Positions 12,555 to 24,518 of a stretch of DNA of 64,000 nt are shown piece by piece. Made by a program: the position numbers and the translations under genes. The stretch is from Iris pallida. Taxonomy: Eukaryota; Streptophyta; Magnoliopsida; Asparagales; Iridaceae. How positions within the stretch are numbered: position 1 is the stretch's first letter; each line of letters opens with the position of its first letter. The stretch is taken from positions 29,747,435 through 29,811,434 of the forward strand of contig JANAVB010029819.1 in the NCBI GenBank assembly GCA_029216955.1, read 5' to 3'. The notes under the pieces are model-generated. The model did no database searches and was not told where the DNA came from. It worked only from the letters and a program-made list of their open reading frames with translations.

Positions 12555-13951
12555 TTATTATTATTTTATTTTTATTATTATTATTATTATTATTGTTATT
12601 AATATTATAATTATTCTTGGTCATTGTTAATTTATTAGTACATGATTTTTTTGTATGTGTAAATCACCTCTACAACTAGGAAAGTGCCACAAAGAATTTT
12701 TATTATTTTTTAGATTTTAAAATTATTTTATAGATTTTCTTTTGCAACTACTAAGGTTTTTTATTTAAGTTTATGGAAAAACAAGAGGAAGATGTTATTG
12801 TTCCCCACAAGGGGAACAGTACATCTTCAAACCCGATCGGCACAGGCAGGAGGATTCAAAAGGAATTCCATCGAGATTGAATCTCGATCAAATCTTTACC
12901 GTTTCTATCCAAATCAAATCCTACAGAATCCTAAAACTATTCTCTTCCGTCTAATCCAAATTCTTTGTACAAATCAAATCCAAATTCTTGGAATACTTGT
13001 ACTCGCCCACCCCTCACGCACGCGACCCCCCCTTTCTGGCCTGTGCATCGCTTGTACGAGCACCTCCGACCGCCTACACCGCAGAGTCGTGTGCCGGAGC
13101 ACCGTCGGCCAACGGCCAAGCCGCGTGCCAAAACAGAGAACAACAACAGTTGCGCAGCGGTTAGGCAGCAACATTACCTACTTCCAGGTAAGTTTTTAAC
13201 CTCATCGCTCGATGAAATCTCGAATTGTAAATTTCTATGAGTACCCTAGATGACCACCTACCAATCTCTTCAACTAGATTAATTTAGTTCGCTCTGATTA
13301 AATCGTATAAATTCTTGAAAGATTGAGAAAAACCATAAAAAATAGAAAACCAAAAACTATTTTGGGAACCCTCATTGGAAGGCAACAATTTGCAAATCCA
13401 TGAACAGTTTCAAAAATATGTTTGAACAGATCCATAGAAAACCTATATGAGATAGAAACCCGACATTTAGTTTTATTTTTCATTGATTAGATTACTGTTA
13501 AAACAGTTTCAAAGTTTAGAAAAAATTAGCGTTTAAAATAGTAAATTCCAATAACTTTTACCGATACGACGTGCGCTCCGTTAGGTATAGGTACTTTTGG
13601 TTTGTGTACTTATACCTGACCATGGCTTGGAACAGTATCTTGTCGTAGACTAGTTTGCCACACCTTGTCCTTGTTCAATTGTAGGTGTGGTTCATTGCTT
13701 CGATGAGAAGGTACTGAACCTTGTTGTGGTCCGAATACTATATTGGATTCAAGGCATGGAAAGATACTTCATCATGGATAGGGGGCCATCTCATATCCTT
13801 ATTTTGTTGGAGGATGGTATGTTAATTCAGGAGTGGAGTATTAGACCATGTTATGATCCAATTTGACTTATTATTGAGCAGTGACATATTTTTCTGTATC
13901 TTGTTACGCCTCTCTGAGGACCTGGTGATTCCTTCAGGTGTGTGTTCTTGA

Positions 13952-14014
<63 letters not shown>

Positions 14015-14334
14015 TATATATAGCAAGTGTTCTAGCCAAGGCCGTGATCTTCTCTATTCCTTCGAAGATGATTGCTTTTGGATCGTCCATGCTACTCTTG
14101 CCAAATCATTTCTTTCTTTATTTATTACTTCTCCTATTAGTTGGCAATGGATTTATCTTGCCCAACAAACTTGTAAAATGACAATTCATAGATGATTTAT
14201 GATTTCTTTTATACTTTATTTGTGGATGAGATTATTTGGCAGTAATTATACTGTAATTACAGCCTACGTATATTTATTATACAGCTGGCATGTCTACGTA
14301 CCTGGTCCCACGTATTTTAGGAATGAAGTGTTAC
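12131..14334 (+). repeat. X 5' LTR, with a 1.3-kb internal deletion
   Basis: It aligns block by block with 16503-19800: the TGTAATCC start, the (ATT)n tract near 12527, GATGTTATTGTTCCCCACA, a GC-rich block near 13000-13150, and GTTAGGTATAGGTACTTTTGG. Relative to the 3' LTR it lacks the segment 18050-19351; the join is at about 13580 in CGCTCCG^TTAGG. It carries its own (AT)n expansion at 13955-14010, absent from the equivalent place in the other LTR. Confidence 0.8.
12526..12600. repeat. (ATT)n microsatellite in X 5' LTR
   Basis: Imperfect ATT/TTTA repeats. The matching place in the 3' LTR (16886-16992) is a longer ATT tract that turns into GTT. The tract is therefore ancestral and has diverged since insertion. 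Confidence 0.9.
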
Positions 14335-16502
14335 TTGTTTTTGTGGTGGCCCATGCAGGTCAGAAAATATTGCTTCGGTTAAGTCACTGTATTGAACAAG
14401 CCTGCATTTAGGACTAGAGTCTAGAATCCCATCCACATACTTGACCTCCTTGCTTCCATTTTTAAACTCATATTTGACTAACTTGATTTGCTTCTTGCTT
14501 GATTCATTCTTTCATAAATTTTTATCCTTCCTTCATGCTTGATAGAGGTTAGGAAGATGACTCATACTAGGTAGATATGTTCTATCGTTCCATCACACTA
14601 CTAGTTTAACTCTTGTAAGTTGGATAGAATGCCTTACGACCTAATATTCCCTTGACCTTAACCGAGGCCTTAGACAAGAAGACAGAAGGACGACTGTATA
14701 AGAATGAACACCGGAACAAGACTTAGATTCTTAAGGAACTTGAACTATTTATATTTTATTTTATCATTATCTCACGTACTTATATTTTGGACCATCTTGA
14801 CTAATGCTGCTATTATAGCCTAGTTTTGCAAGCTTATTCTTTTATCAAGCTTGTTCATAACATATATGTTATTGGAGGTACTCACAAACATATTGTCTAA
14901 TTAGAACTGGTGCATGATGGTCTATCAACATAGTGCACTAGGTTTGCTCTTCATAAAATTATTCTATCTAGAATGAGATATAGTTAACTTGTCCCCTAGG
15001 ATCTCATCTGCAACTACATTGACAACTTTTTTTGAACTATTCAATCGTCTTTGAATCCCGTAGTTGTATCCGATCACATCTCCCTCGAGCTATTTACTAT
15101 TTTTTGTCACCTATTTTGAAAAAAAACAAACGCTCGTAGACACGAAGTATTCTCCTATGGCCAAGATAGTTGTATATACACCAGCTCAGCTAGCCATTGA
15201 CCAAGTCATGTGACTACAACATCGCCTTGAGTTACTCGTCCTTTTTTTTCGACCCTAGATATATTATCGTGATCTCTAATCATTTGAAACTTAAGAATGA
15301 TTAGAATTATATCCTAAATTTGTACCCCTAACCTAGACGACTATCATACAAACTTCTCTAAGGAATCATGTACCCTTGATCTCTAATCATTTATCTTGAT
15401 TTCTTAACCCATACTCTTTATTTTCTTGAGTTAAACCATCATTTATTTTCCAAACCCTTACCCGACCAAGCAAAACATTTTAGACATGAGATGAATAGAC
15501 AAAAGCAAGAACAAGCATTTACCATGACGGTGATAGACTTCCATCCCGAGATTAGGGATATAGCAGGTATTATTCTAGTTATACCATTTTTTATTTATTT
15601 AGACATGGCTTATCATTAGAACCACACATTCACTAGCTTAGTCAATATGCATAGCATAATTAGTTCGTTATAATATGATCTACTAGTTATTGACAAGCAA
15701 TGCATGAGCACTACCTTCAAAACCAGTAGAAACCTTATGACCATAGCCTTGCAGGCTTTTTACGAATAAAAATTTATGACTTAGTCGTTAGAGATTCTTG
15801 CATAACATACCTTAGAATCTGTGACCTCCGTCGATATCCCTCGTATGCTATAGAAGAGTGAATCATTCAATTTCTATGTATATCATTGTGGCATCCCCAG
15901 CCAACTTGGAAGCACAAAGATGGCATACGTAATCATTTCTTTATTATTCAAAAATTAAGGCACGATCTTCTAACTTGACACATTTCCTCCAATTGGGCTA
16001 ATAAATCAGTGGTTTATAATGTCTATTTCTTTCTGTATCATTTTGCTACCTCTACCGTGACTTTGATATTTGGAGCACAATACTAGCCATTTTCTTTCAA
16101 CAAATTTTACCCTCATGAACTAGACGAGCCATTCTACACACATGACATACATGTACCACACAAACACACCATCATGTGCTCTACTTCAATTACACCACAT
16201 GTATGACACAATTTTCCTTAGAACAAACCACTGATGCCCATTTTCGTCTCGTTTGTTCTTTAACAATGCAATATCGACTCATTCCTTCAAATGAACTGAA
16301 TATTGATGATCCATGCAAGACTAAGAATATATCTTGTAGAATATTGTGTCAGTTTGGATTCCTTCTATGACTACCGCCTCCATCTTTTCAGAAACCGAGT
16401 ACGATTGACGTACTTACTCTTCCTTCGTATTGAGTCTCGTTATTCTTTGCTAGTATGTTTTATTTTAATTTCGAGGACAAAATTTTTATAAATTGGGTAG
16501 GA
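14335..16502 (+). other. X internal region, no coding domain recognised
   Basis: Nine bases after the LTR comes TGGTGGCCCATGCAGG (14344-14359), the position of a primer-binding site, but not the usual iMet-complementary TGGTATCAGAGC. The rest has stops in all frames and no protease, RT or integrase motif that I can see. The last 60 bases (from about 16445) are the typical gypsy 3' tract AATTTCGAGGACAAAATTT followed by GGGTAGGA, the likely polypurine tract. Confidence 0.55.
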
Positions 16503-16885
16503 TGTAATCCCCCAAAATTTTCAAATTTTTATTATTTTATTATTTTCTTAAATAATTTGTTTTGAATTATTTTATTATTTATTTATAAATAAATATAGTC
16601 TTATTCATGGTTAAATTTTGTTATGCACACTGACTAGACAATATGGCATGGTTAGTGTAGTCAACTATTTTGACAAGCATATTAGTTGCAGGTGTCACTA
16701 GATTATTTATTTTAATACTATGTTGATTAAAATTTATCAAATCATATTTTGGTTATCTTCCCCGTATTAAATATTTATTTATTATCTTTTAGAAAGAAAA
16801 AAGGTTTTGATTTGTATATGTACTAATAATAGTAGTGGGAGTGTACACACCCCAATTTATGATACCCTACTAATTTGTTGTTGAA

Positions 16886-16992
<107 letters not shown>

Positions 16993-17366
16993 ATTTATTA
17001 GTGGACGATGTTTTATATGTGTAAATCACCCCTACAACTAGGAAAGTGCCACAAAGAATTTTTATTATTTTTTTAGATTTTCAAATTATTTACATATTTT
17101 CTTTTGTAACTACTAAGGTTTTTTTATTTATGTTTATGGAAAAAAAAAGCAAATAGGAAGATGTTATTGTTCCCCACAGGGGAAACAGTACATCTTCAAA
17201 CCCGATCAGCATGGGCAAGGGGATTCGAAATGAATTCCATAGAGATTGAATCTCGATCAAATCTTCACCGTTTCTATCCAAATCAAATCGTACAAAATCC
17301 TAAACCTATTCTCTTCCATCTAATCTAAATTCCTTGTAGAAATCAAATCCAAATTCGAATTAAGTC

Positions 17367-17368
<2 letters not shown>

Positions 17369-17450
<82 letters not shown>
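17369..17450. repeat. (AT)n microsatellite in X 3' LTR
   Basis: Uninterrupted AT repeat with no counterpart at the equivalent place (about 12985) of the 5' LTR, so it arose after insertion. Confidence 0.95.
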
Positions 17451-17452
<2 letters not shown>

Positions 17453-19890
17453 TAGGAATACTTGTACTCGCCCACCACTCGTGCACGTGACCCCCCTTCG
17501 TTGGCATGTGCGCCGCTTACACGAGCACCTTCGGCCTCCTGCACCGTCGTATCGCGTGCCGGAGCACCGCTGGCCAACGGCCAAGCCGTGCGCCAAAACA
17601 AACAACAACAGTAGTACCGTAGTGGCATTAGGCAGCAACATTGCCAACTTCCAAGTAAGTTTTTGACCTCCTCGATCGATGAAATCTTGAATTGTAAATT
17701 TCTATGAGTAGCCTAGATGACCACCTATCATTCCCTTCAACTATATTAATTTAGTTCGCTCTGAGTAAATCGTATAAATTCTTGAAAGATCGAGAAAAAC
17801 CATAAAAAATAGAAAACCAAAAACTGTTTTGGGAACCCTTATTGGAAGGCAACAATTTGCCAATCCATGAACATTTTCAACACTCTATTTAAACGGATCC
17901 ACAGACAACTTATACGAGATGGAAACCCAACTTTTAGTTTTATTTTTTATTGATTAGATTGTTGTTGAAACAGTTTCAAAGTTTAGGAAAAATCAGCTTT
18001 TAAAATAGGAAATTCAAATAACTTTTACCGATACGGCATGTGCCCCGACAAACCGGCATCATGGTCGCAACCCATTAGCATCAAAAGACGCGCATTGATG
18101 TTTTCAACGTGTAGGATTTGATGGAACTCGATTTTGTTGTGTGTGCACAACGAAATCGAGACGTATCGGTTGAGATACCCCATATCGACCCCTTAGAAAA
18201 CTAACCCATAACTTCATGCACATTTGTCATCTCAAGACGAAATATGTGCCACTGGACTCGTCTCATTTTTTCATTCTTCTAAGCCAAGTATGGTCCAATT
18301 CTGAGAAGGTTGCCCGGAATGCTGTTTTGGCGGGCCCACGACCCGATCCGATGGGCAAATTTATTCACGGCTCACCAAAATTCAACTTTGGATATACAGT
18401 TGAGTCTGTATCATCAAATCAGACCCATAAACATATAATTTGAAGACATTAGAGACCACAGAATTTGGCACATTTTTTGGTGCAAAACGGGTCCAACGGC
18501 AGACACCGATTTGACCCAAAATTATGATTTTGTCTCTATGTCTAGATTGAACATATGGGTAGGAAATCTTAGACATTTTTTCTATTCCGAAAATGTTGGT
18601 GATGTCTATTTCAGCAACCGAGGACGTTCATGGATGTTGGCATTCGTTGCTTCACTATTTCGACGATTCGAGTTATTGGACGTTGTCATTCTGCACACAA
18701 CCTCAAGACAAGATACCTTGCCATCTACTGTCTATTTACGTTAGCTCATATATTGCATGCATTTATTTATTATTTATTTTTTGTAAGATTAATTGTGCTA
18801 CATAGTCATATTGAGATGCAAAGTTTACTGTTTAGTTCTATTTTCTGTTACTTAACTATTTTATGCACAATAAACCTAGATTTAAGAGACCACTCTTTTG
18901 TTGTGTTGCATTCATAGGCCTTGACACGTTTCTTCCACGAAGTTGTGAGTCGCATATAGAACTCAGACATGCGTAGCTGGCTGGCCATCAATGCGTATAA
19001 GTCGTGCAATAGGATTAACAGCTAATAGTATTGCATGACTAGTTTGACTTAGCGGTTAATAGAGGTTATGTGTTATAAAGACAACATATAGGCATAGGGT
19101 GGGGAAGATATTTCCTTAGCGTATGGACTACCATACACATTACCTTTGTGACTGTACGCTCCGTTGGAGACGCGGGTTGATGACCCCTTTATTTTATTGC
19201 TGGCCACTGACATTCGAGGAACGGTTCTGCTTTGAGGCCCCTGGTGCCCAAGAGGGGACTATATCGATCCCATTTTTAGCCAAAGCACCCATGCATTGGA
19301 GGTTTGTTCTTAAACTGCATTCACTTAGAATGGTTAGGCTACCTTATCCGTTAGGTATAGGTACTTTTGGTTTGTATACTTATACCTGACCATGACTTGG
19401 AATAGTATCTTGTCATGGACTAGTTTGCCATACCTTGTCTTTGTTTGGTCGTAGGTGTGGTTCACTGCTTCGATGAGAAGGTACTGAACCTTGTTGTGGT
19501 TCGGATACTATATTGGATTCATGGCATGAAAAGATTCTTCATCATAGATTAGGGTGATATCTCTTGTCTTTGTTTGGTTGGAGGATGGCACGCTAGTTCA
19601 AGGGTGGAGTATTGGACCATGTTATGATCCGATTTGACTTACTATTGAGCAGTTTATATTCAATATTATGGTATATTTTTTTTGTATTTTGTTACGCCCC
19701 TCTGAGGACCCGGTGATTCCTCCAAGTGTGTGTTCTTGATTTTCTGTAGGTATTCTATCCAAGGCCGTGATCTTTTCTACTCCTTCAAAGATGATTTTGC
19801 TTGAGGACCTGGTGATTCCTTCGTTCATTACACCTTAACTTTTTTGCAATTCAATCTACTTACTCAATCATTTTCGTATTTCGTACTTGC

Positions 19891-20250
19891 CACTACTAAA
19901 ATACAGCAATTTGGCGACGGAAGATTAGCGACGGACCGTATTCGTCGGCCATAGCGACGGCCTCGCGACTACCTTGTGATGGGCTACCGTCAGAAAGCAA
20001 TGGATAATGTTTTTAGTTTTTTTGCGTCAAAATCAGTCGCACATCCGTCGCTCATTTGACGAAACTTTAGCGACAGATTCATGTCCGTCGCTAATATATT
20101 GAACATTGTGGCTGCAAAATCTGTAAAAAAAATGGCGTGCTAAATTAGCGTCTATCTAGCGACGGACGTTCCGTCGGTAATCCAGTGGGTATTTAGCGAC
20201 TATCTGCCGACGGATATATCCGTCGGTAATCCGTCGCTGAATACTGTAAC
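19891..20250 (+). repeat. CACTA-1 left terminus and subterminal repeats
   Basis: After the terminal 15-mer, the words GGCGACGG, TTAGCGACGG, CCGTCGGTAAT and CCGTCGCT recur in both orientations about every 20-40 bp up to 20245. They would be binding sites for a TnpA-like protein. Confidence 0.85.
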
Positions 20251-20261
20251 CTAACTTAAAT

Positions 20262-20422
20262 TGAACCGACGGGGGAAAATTTTCATTCCCTCCAAAAAAC
20301 TCTATCTCTTCCCCCCCCCCTTTCTCTCTCTCTCTCTCTCTTTTTCCGGCGAGCTCTTTCCGATGGGTCACATTCTCCGGCGAAGCTCTCTCCGACGGGA
20401 TATCTCTCTCTCTCTCTCTCAG
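20262..20422 (+). promoter_or_regulatory. Putative 5' UTR exon and splice donor of the CACTA-1 gene
   Basis: A CT-rich leader ((CT)n at about 20325-20342 and 20403-20420) ends in CAG followed by GTATGC, a good plant splice donor at 20423. A short open frame starts MGHILRRSS at 20363 and could be an upstream ORF. An acceptor-like TTTTTGTTGTCAG ends at 24433, four bases before the ATG of the gene, giving a putative first intron of 4011 bp. No TATA box is obvious. This model is inferred from sequence signals only. Confidence 0.4.
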
Positions 20423-20469
20423 GTATGCTCTCTCTCCCTCTCTCTCTCTCTCTTTGTGTTTAGCATAAC

Positions 20470-20927
20470 ATATAGGGTTTTGGGTTGGTAGGGGGGTCGG
20501 TTGTCGCTGGGGTCGGTGGGGGAGGAGGTTGTTAGGGGCGGGGGGCAGGTTAGGGTTTAGGGTTTCGGGGCAGGGGTAGGGTTTCGAGTCATGGGAGGTG
20601 GACCGGCTGTCGTGGGGGCCGACGATGATGGGGCGATGGAGGGGGCGGGGGGTGGATGGTATTGGGTGCGGGACGGGAGGCAGGGGTAGGGTTTAGGGTT
20701 TGCTGTCGGGAGGAGGGGAGGGGGTGGGGTGGGGGTTTGCTGTCGGGGGAGAGGGGTCGGAGGAGAGGGGATGGGGGTGGGTGCTGTCGGGAAGGGGGTC
20801 GGGGGAGAGGGTGCAGTCGGAGAGGGGGATCGGGGAGGGGGTGGTGGGGTGGGGGGTGGGGGTGGGGGAGGGGGTCGGGAAGGGGACACACGGGTAGGGT
20901 TTTGTGGCAGGGGTAGGGTTTCGGGTG
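20470..20927 (+). repeat. G-skewed, telomere-word-rich tract
   Basis: The plus strand is strongly G-rich, with many GGGG runs and words such as GGTTAGGGTTTAGGGTTT (near 20548), TTTAGGGTTT and GGTAGGGTTT. These resemble the plant telomere unit TTTAGGG but are not a tandem telomere array. The tract lies just downstream of the putative splice donor and could form G-quadruplexes or R-loops. The proline-rich minus-strand frames over it are composition artefacts. Confidence 0.6.
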
Positions 20928-21200
20928 GGGGGGGTATCGGTGGTTTCGGATCAGACCATTCCTATGAGTATCGGTGGTTACGGATCGGTGTATCGGATCG
21001 GGGGAGGGGGTATAGGTGGTTTTGGATCGGACCAATCCTATGAGTATCGGATCGGGGGAGGGTGGTATCGGAATCTGTATCGAAATCGGAATCAGTATCG
21101 AACCATTCCTATGAGTATCGGATCAAGGGTATCGGTAATATCGGTGGTTTCGGATCGGAGTATCGGATCTTTTGGTATCGAAAAATAAATAACTATTAAT
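20928..21200 (+). repeat. TATCGG-rich fragment related to the hAT MITE family
   Basis: Phrases such as GTATCGGTGGTTTCGGATCGG, ACCATTCCTATGAGTATCGG and TTTTGGTATCGAAAAATAA match the interior of the MITE at 7590-7720. The ends are not visible; three partial copies of the ATTCCTATGAGTATCGG phrase occur. It is a rearranged fragment. Confidence 0.6.
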
Positions 21201-21217
21201 AAAGTTGACTGTCCTCC

Positions 21218-22735
21218 GACATAGTCCCTGCAGCCATTCGACTGGCGAGGCAGAAACTATGTAGCCGTAGATAAAGTTAACTGTCCTCCGACCATCAAAA
21301 CTCGACAATGATGATATGACAACCTATCACTATATCTTATATAGTAGTAGATGATGTCTTAGTATTACATTATTTGAGTTCATTTTGATTCTGTTACATT
21401 CTTCAGATACTAGATACGATAAGAACATATACTACACCATATGTACACAACATAGATGATTCACTCTAATGTATGCTAGAATAAATTTTGGGGTGTGTTC
21501 TGAGCCATCCGTTCTCACACTTGGCAAAAAGTCGAATATTCTGTCTTTTATCTGCTTTCAAAAATGTACTCAAACGACGTAATGGTGTAGGGAGAAACTA
21601 TGGTGATCAGGACATAGTGATCAGGACATAGTCCTTGCAGCCATTCGACTGGCGAGGCTGAAACTATGTAGCCATAGATAAACTTGACTGTCCTTCGACC
21701 CTCATCCCTCGGCAATGATGATATGACAACCTATCACTATATCTTATATAGTAGTAGACGATGTCTTAGAATTACATTATGTGAGTTCATCTTAATTCTG
21801 TTACATTCTTTATATACTAGATACGATAAGAACATATACTACACCATATGTACAGAACATAGATGATTCACTCAAATGTATGCTAGAATAAATTTTGGGT
21901 TGTCTTCTGAGTCATCCGTTCTCATACTTGGCAAAAAATCGAATATTCTGTCTTTTATCTGCTTCCGAAAATGTACTCAAACGACATGATGGTATAGGGA
22001 GAAACTATGGTGATCAGGACATAGTCCCTGCAGCCATTCGACTGGCGAGGCTGAAACTATGTAGCCGTAGATAATGTTGGCCGTCCTTCGACCCTCATCC
22101 CTCGGTAATGATGATATGACAACCTATCACTATATCTTATATAGTAGTAGATGATGTCTTAGTATTACATTATGTGAGTTCATCTTGATTCTGTTACATT
22201 CTTCAGATACTAGATACGATAAGAACATATACTACACCATATGTACAGAACATAGATGATTCACTCTAATGTATGCTAGAATAAATTTTGGGTCGTGTTC
22301 TGAGCCATCCGTTCTCACACTTGGCAAAAAATCGAATATTCTGTCTTTTATCTGCTTTCGAAAATATACTCAAACGACATAATGGTGTAGGAAGAAACTA
22401 TGGTGATCAGGACATAGTGATCAGGACAGAGTCCCTACAGCCATTCGACTGGCGAGGCTGAAACTATGTAGCCGTAGATAAAGTTGACTGTCCTTTGACC
22501 CTCATCCCTCGTCAATGATGATATGACAACCTATCACTATATCTTATATAGTAGTAGATGATGTCTTAGTATTACATTATGTGAGTTCATCTTGGTTCTA
22601 TTACATTCTTCAGATACTAGATACGATAAGAATATATACTACACCATATGTACAGAACTAGATGATTCACTCTAATGTATGCTAGAATAAATTTTGGGTT
22701 ATGTTCTGAGCCATTCGTTTCCATACTTGGCAATT
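21218..22735 (+). repeat. Four-copy tandem repeat, unit about 400 bp
   Basis: The marker CCATTCGACTGGCGAGG occurs at 21233, 21641, 22033 and 22441, giving periods of 408, 392 and 408 bp. The 16-bp difference is a local duplication of the GATCAGGACATAGT phrase in two of the junctions. Copies are very similar, so amplification is recent relative to the rest of CACTA-1. No ORF spans a unit. The last copy ends near 22735 and its tail differs. It lies in the putative first intron. Confidence 0.92.
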
Positions 22736-22859
22736 AAGCATGTGAAATAGAACTGATTATGTTTAGTTTGTCTTACGATACAGATTTTCACATCCAAATT
22801 GAAATGGATCGTTGCTTCGTTGATCGTACATGGATGTACTAGCGGATCAACCTCCTGGA

Positions 22860-23560
22860 ACGTAGGTACTTATAAGTATTGACCGTATCGGATTAGTATC
22901 GATCTATTATTTTGGTATGGGCCGTATCGGTTGGTATTGGTATTAGCGAATTGGTATCGTCCTATTCGACATGTATCGGCCGTATAGCTACGATTCGTAT
23001 TGGCCTTATCGATTTGGTATTGGTCATATCCGATAGGTATCGGCCGTGTTGGATTACTATAGACCATTTCGGATTAGTATCGTAGAAGGTTTAGTAACAA
23101 CTGTACTTGGATTTCTCTCTTCTAGAGCTAGATTACCATTGCAAGAGAGTCACGAGAGCGTAGCTGGCTAGTTACAGAACATACATACTTCCTTTTTAAT
23201 CTCGCTTTTCCTGTTGGAAAAGGGAGCATGTATGTTACTGTAACTGGCCAATTACGATCTGGTGACTCTCTTGCAATGGTATTCTAGCTCGAGAAGAGAG
23301 AAATCCAAGTACAGTTGTTACTAAACCTTTCACGATACTAATCCGAAATGGTCTATACTAATCCAACATGGCCGATACCTATCGAATATGAATGATACCA
23401 AATCGATAAGGCCAATATGAATTCTAGCTATACGGCCGATAAATATACATATCGGATAGGACGATACCAATTTGTTAAGTCCAATACCAATCTGATACGT
23501 CCTATACAAAAAAGATAGACCGATACTAATCTGATACAGTATATACTAAGTACATCCGGC
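22860..23560. mobile_element. Large foldback element, about 700 bp
   Basis: Two arms of about 340 bp mirror each other around a centre near 23200. Left-arm phrases such as GATTAGTATCG, CCATTTCGGATTAG, AACTGTACTTGGATTTCTC and TTGCAAGAGAGTCAC reappear inverted on the right. The outer arms are packed with TATCGG/CCGATAC words at 20-30-bp spacing. There are no coding domains. Termini are near GTACTTATAAGTATTG on the left and ACTAAGTACATCC on the right. It is TATCGG-rich like the MITEs at 6655 and 7582 but is a distinct sequence. Confidence 0.85.
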
Positions 23561-23814
23561 CTATACCAGCGGATCCACCAATTACCGCACGATAGGTCCA
23601 ACGACTCCAGTTAAATCCGATTATTAGTGAGTATATGATTACATAGTAATTCTGTTAGTCTTTTGATACAGATTTTTACTCTCTCATGCTACCAACGTCA
23701 CAACTTTTCTAGTGCTGCTCCCTCTAATGATGATGAACGCAAAAATCAAAGACCCCCCTCTCCTTTCTCACTCTTCACAGTTCTCACAACAGGAAGGTTC
23801 AGTGCTTTCTAGTT

Positions 23815-24312
23815 CTCTTCCATCCATGCTCTGGACCCATCTACTCCTCCCTACTTCCCTTCTTCTTATTTGACTCTCACAGCCACATATGATATCCAGC
23901 TCAAGTATAGAGTCAGAGGAGAAGAACTGGGCAGGAAGAGGAGGGGAAAGCAACACAGCCGACGGCATGACCTGGAGGAAGTACAGAGATTTTGCTGGAG
24001 GTATTGGCAATTTTTCCAGGATGGTGTTAAGGAGCAAGTGTATAGTCAGCCGAAGGAGCCACAGCTTCCTTCGGCCGACTCTACACTTGCTCCTCAATAC
24101 CATCCTCAGAAAATCGCCAGCACCACCAGCAAAACCTCTGTACTTCCTCCAGGTCATGCCGCCGGCTGTGCTGGTTCCCCCTCCTCTTTATGCCTACTTC
24201 TTCTTTCCTGACTCTACACTTGAGCTGGATATCATATGTGGCTGAGAGCGTCAAATAAGAAAAAGGGAAGTAGGGAGGAACAGATGGGTCCAGAGCCATG
24301 GTGGAGGAGAGG
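23815..24312. mobile_element. Second foldback element, about 500-bp palindrome
   Basis: Arms at about 23815-24057 and 24065-24312 meet at a tight hairpin, GCCGAAGGAG...CTTCCTTCGGC, with a loop of a few bases. Landmarks on both arms are TCTGGACCCAT, CCCTACTTCCC, CACATATGATATCCAGCTCAAG and ACCTGGAGGAAGTACAGAG. Because the arms are similar, the same peptide (beginning MTWRKYR) can be read from both strands. Its outer arms resemble those of the foldback at 6655-7235 (CCCTACTTC, GACTCTC, CATATGA in the same order). Confidence 0.85.
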
Positions 24313-24518
24313 AGAAGGCTCCCAAGACTCCCCGAGGTGGATATCATATGTGGCTGAAAATTTCAATAAACTTCTTATTTTTTTTATAATTTGAGTAAAT
24401 TTCTTTACCCTATATGAAAATTTTTGTTGTCAGAGAGATGGCTCCTAAGACTCCCCGAGGTGGTGCTGCTAGCCGAGGAAGGGTCCGAGGCAAGGAACCC
24501 TTGGAGGTCGACATGGAG

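Noticed and set aside
14343..14361. Similarity of the conserved motif to the anticodon region of plant iMet tRNA (half-tRNA priming)
   Set aside because: The resemblance I recall is in the same sense, not complementary, and has gaps. It would not pair, and I could not verify it.
20540..20720. Interstitial telomere array
   Set aside because: TTTAGGG words are present but scattered and mixed with other G-rich DNA; never more than about two in a row.
20557..21043. Proline-rich and glycine-rich frames of 65-148 codons on both strands
   Set aside because: They follow from the G-skewed tract; no domain, and both strands are open because of composition.
23768..24347. Similar peptides (MTWRKYR...) read from both strands, looking like a conserved gene pair
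   Set aside because: The DNA is a palindrome, so both arms read the same. There is no support for a protein.
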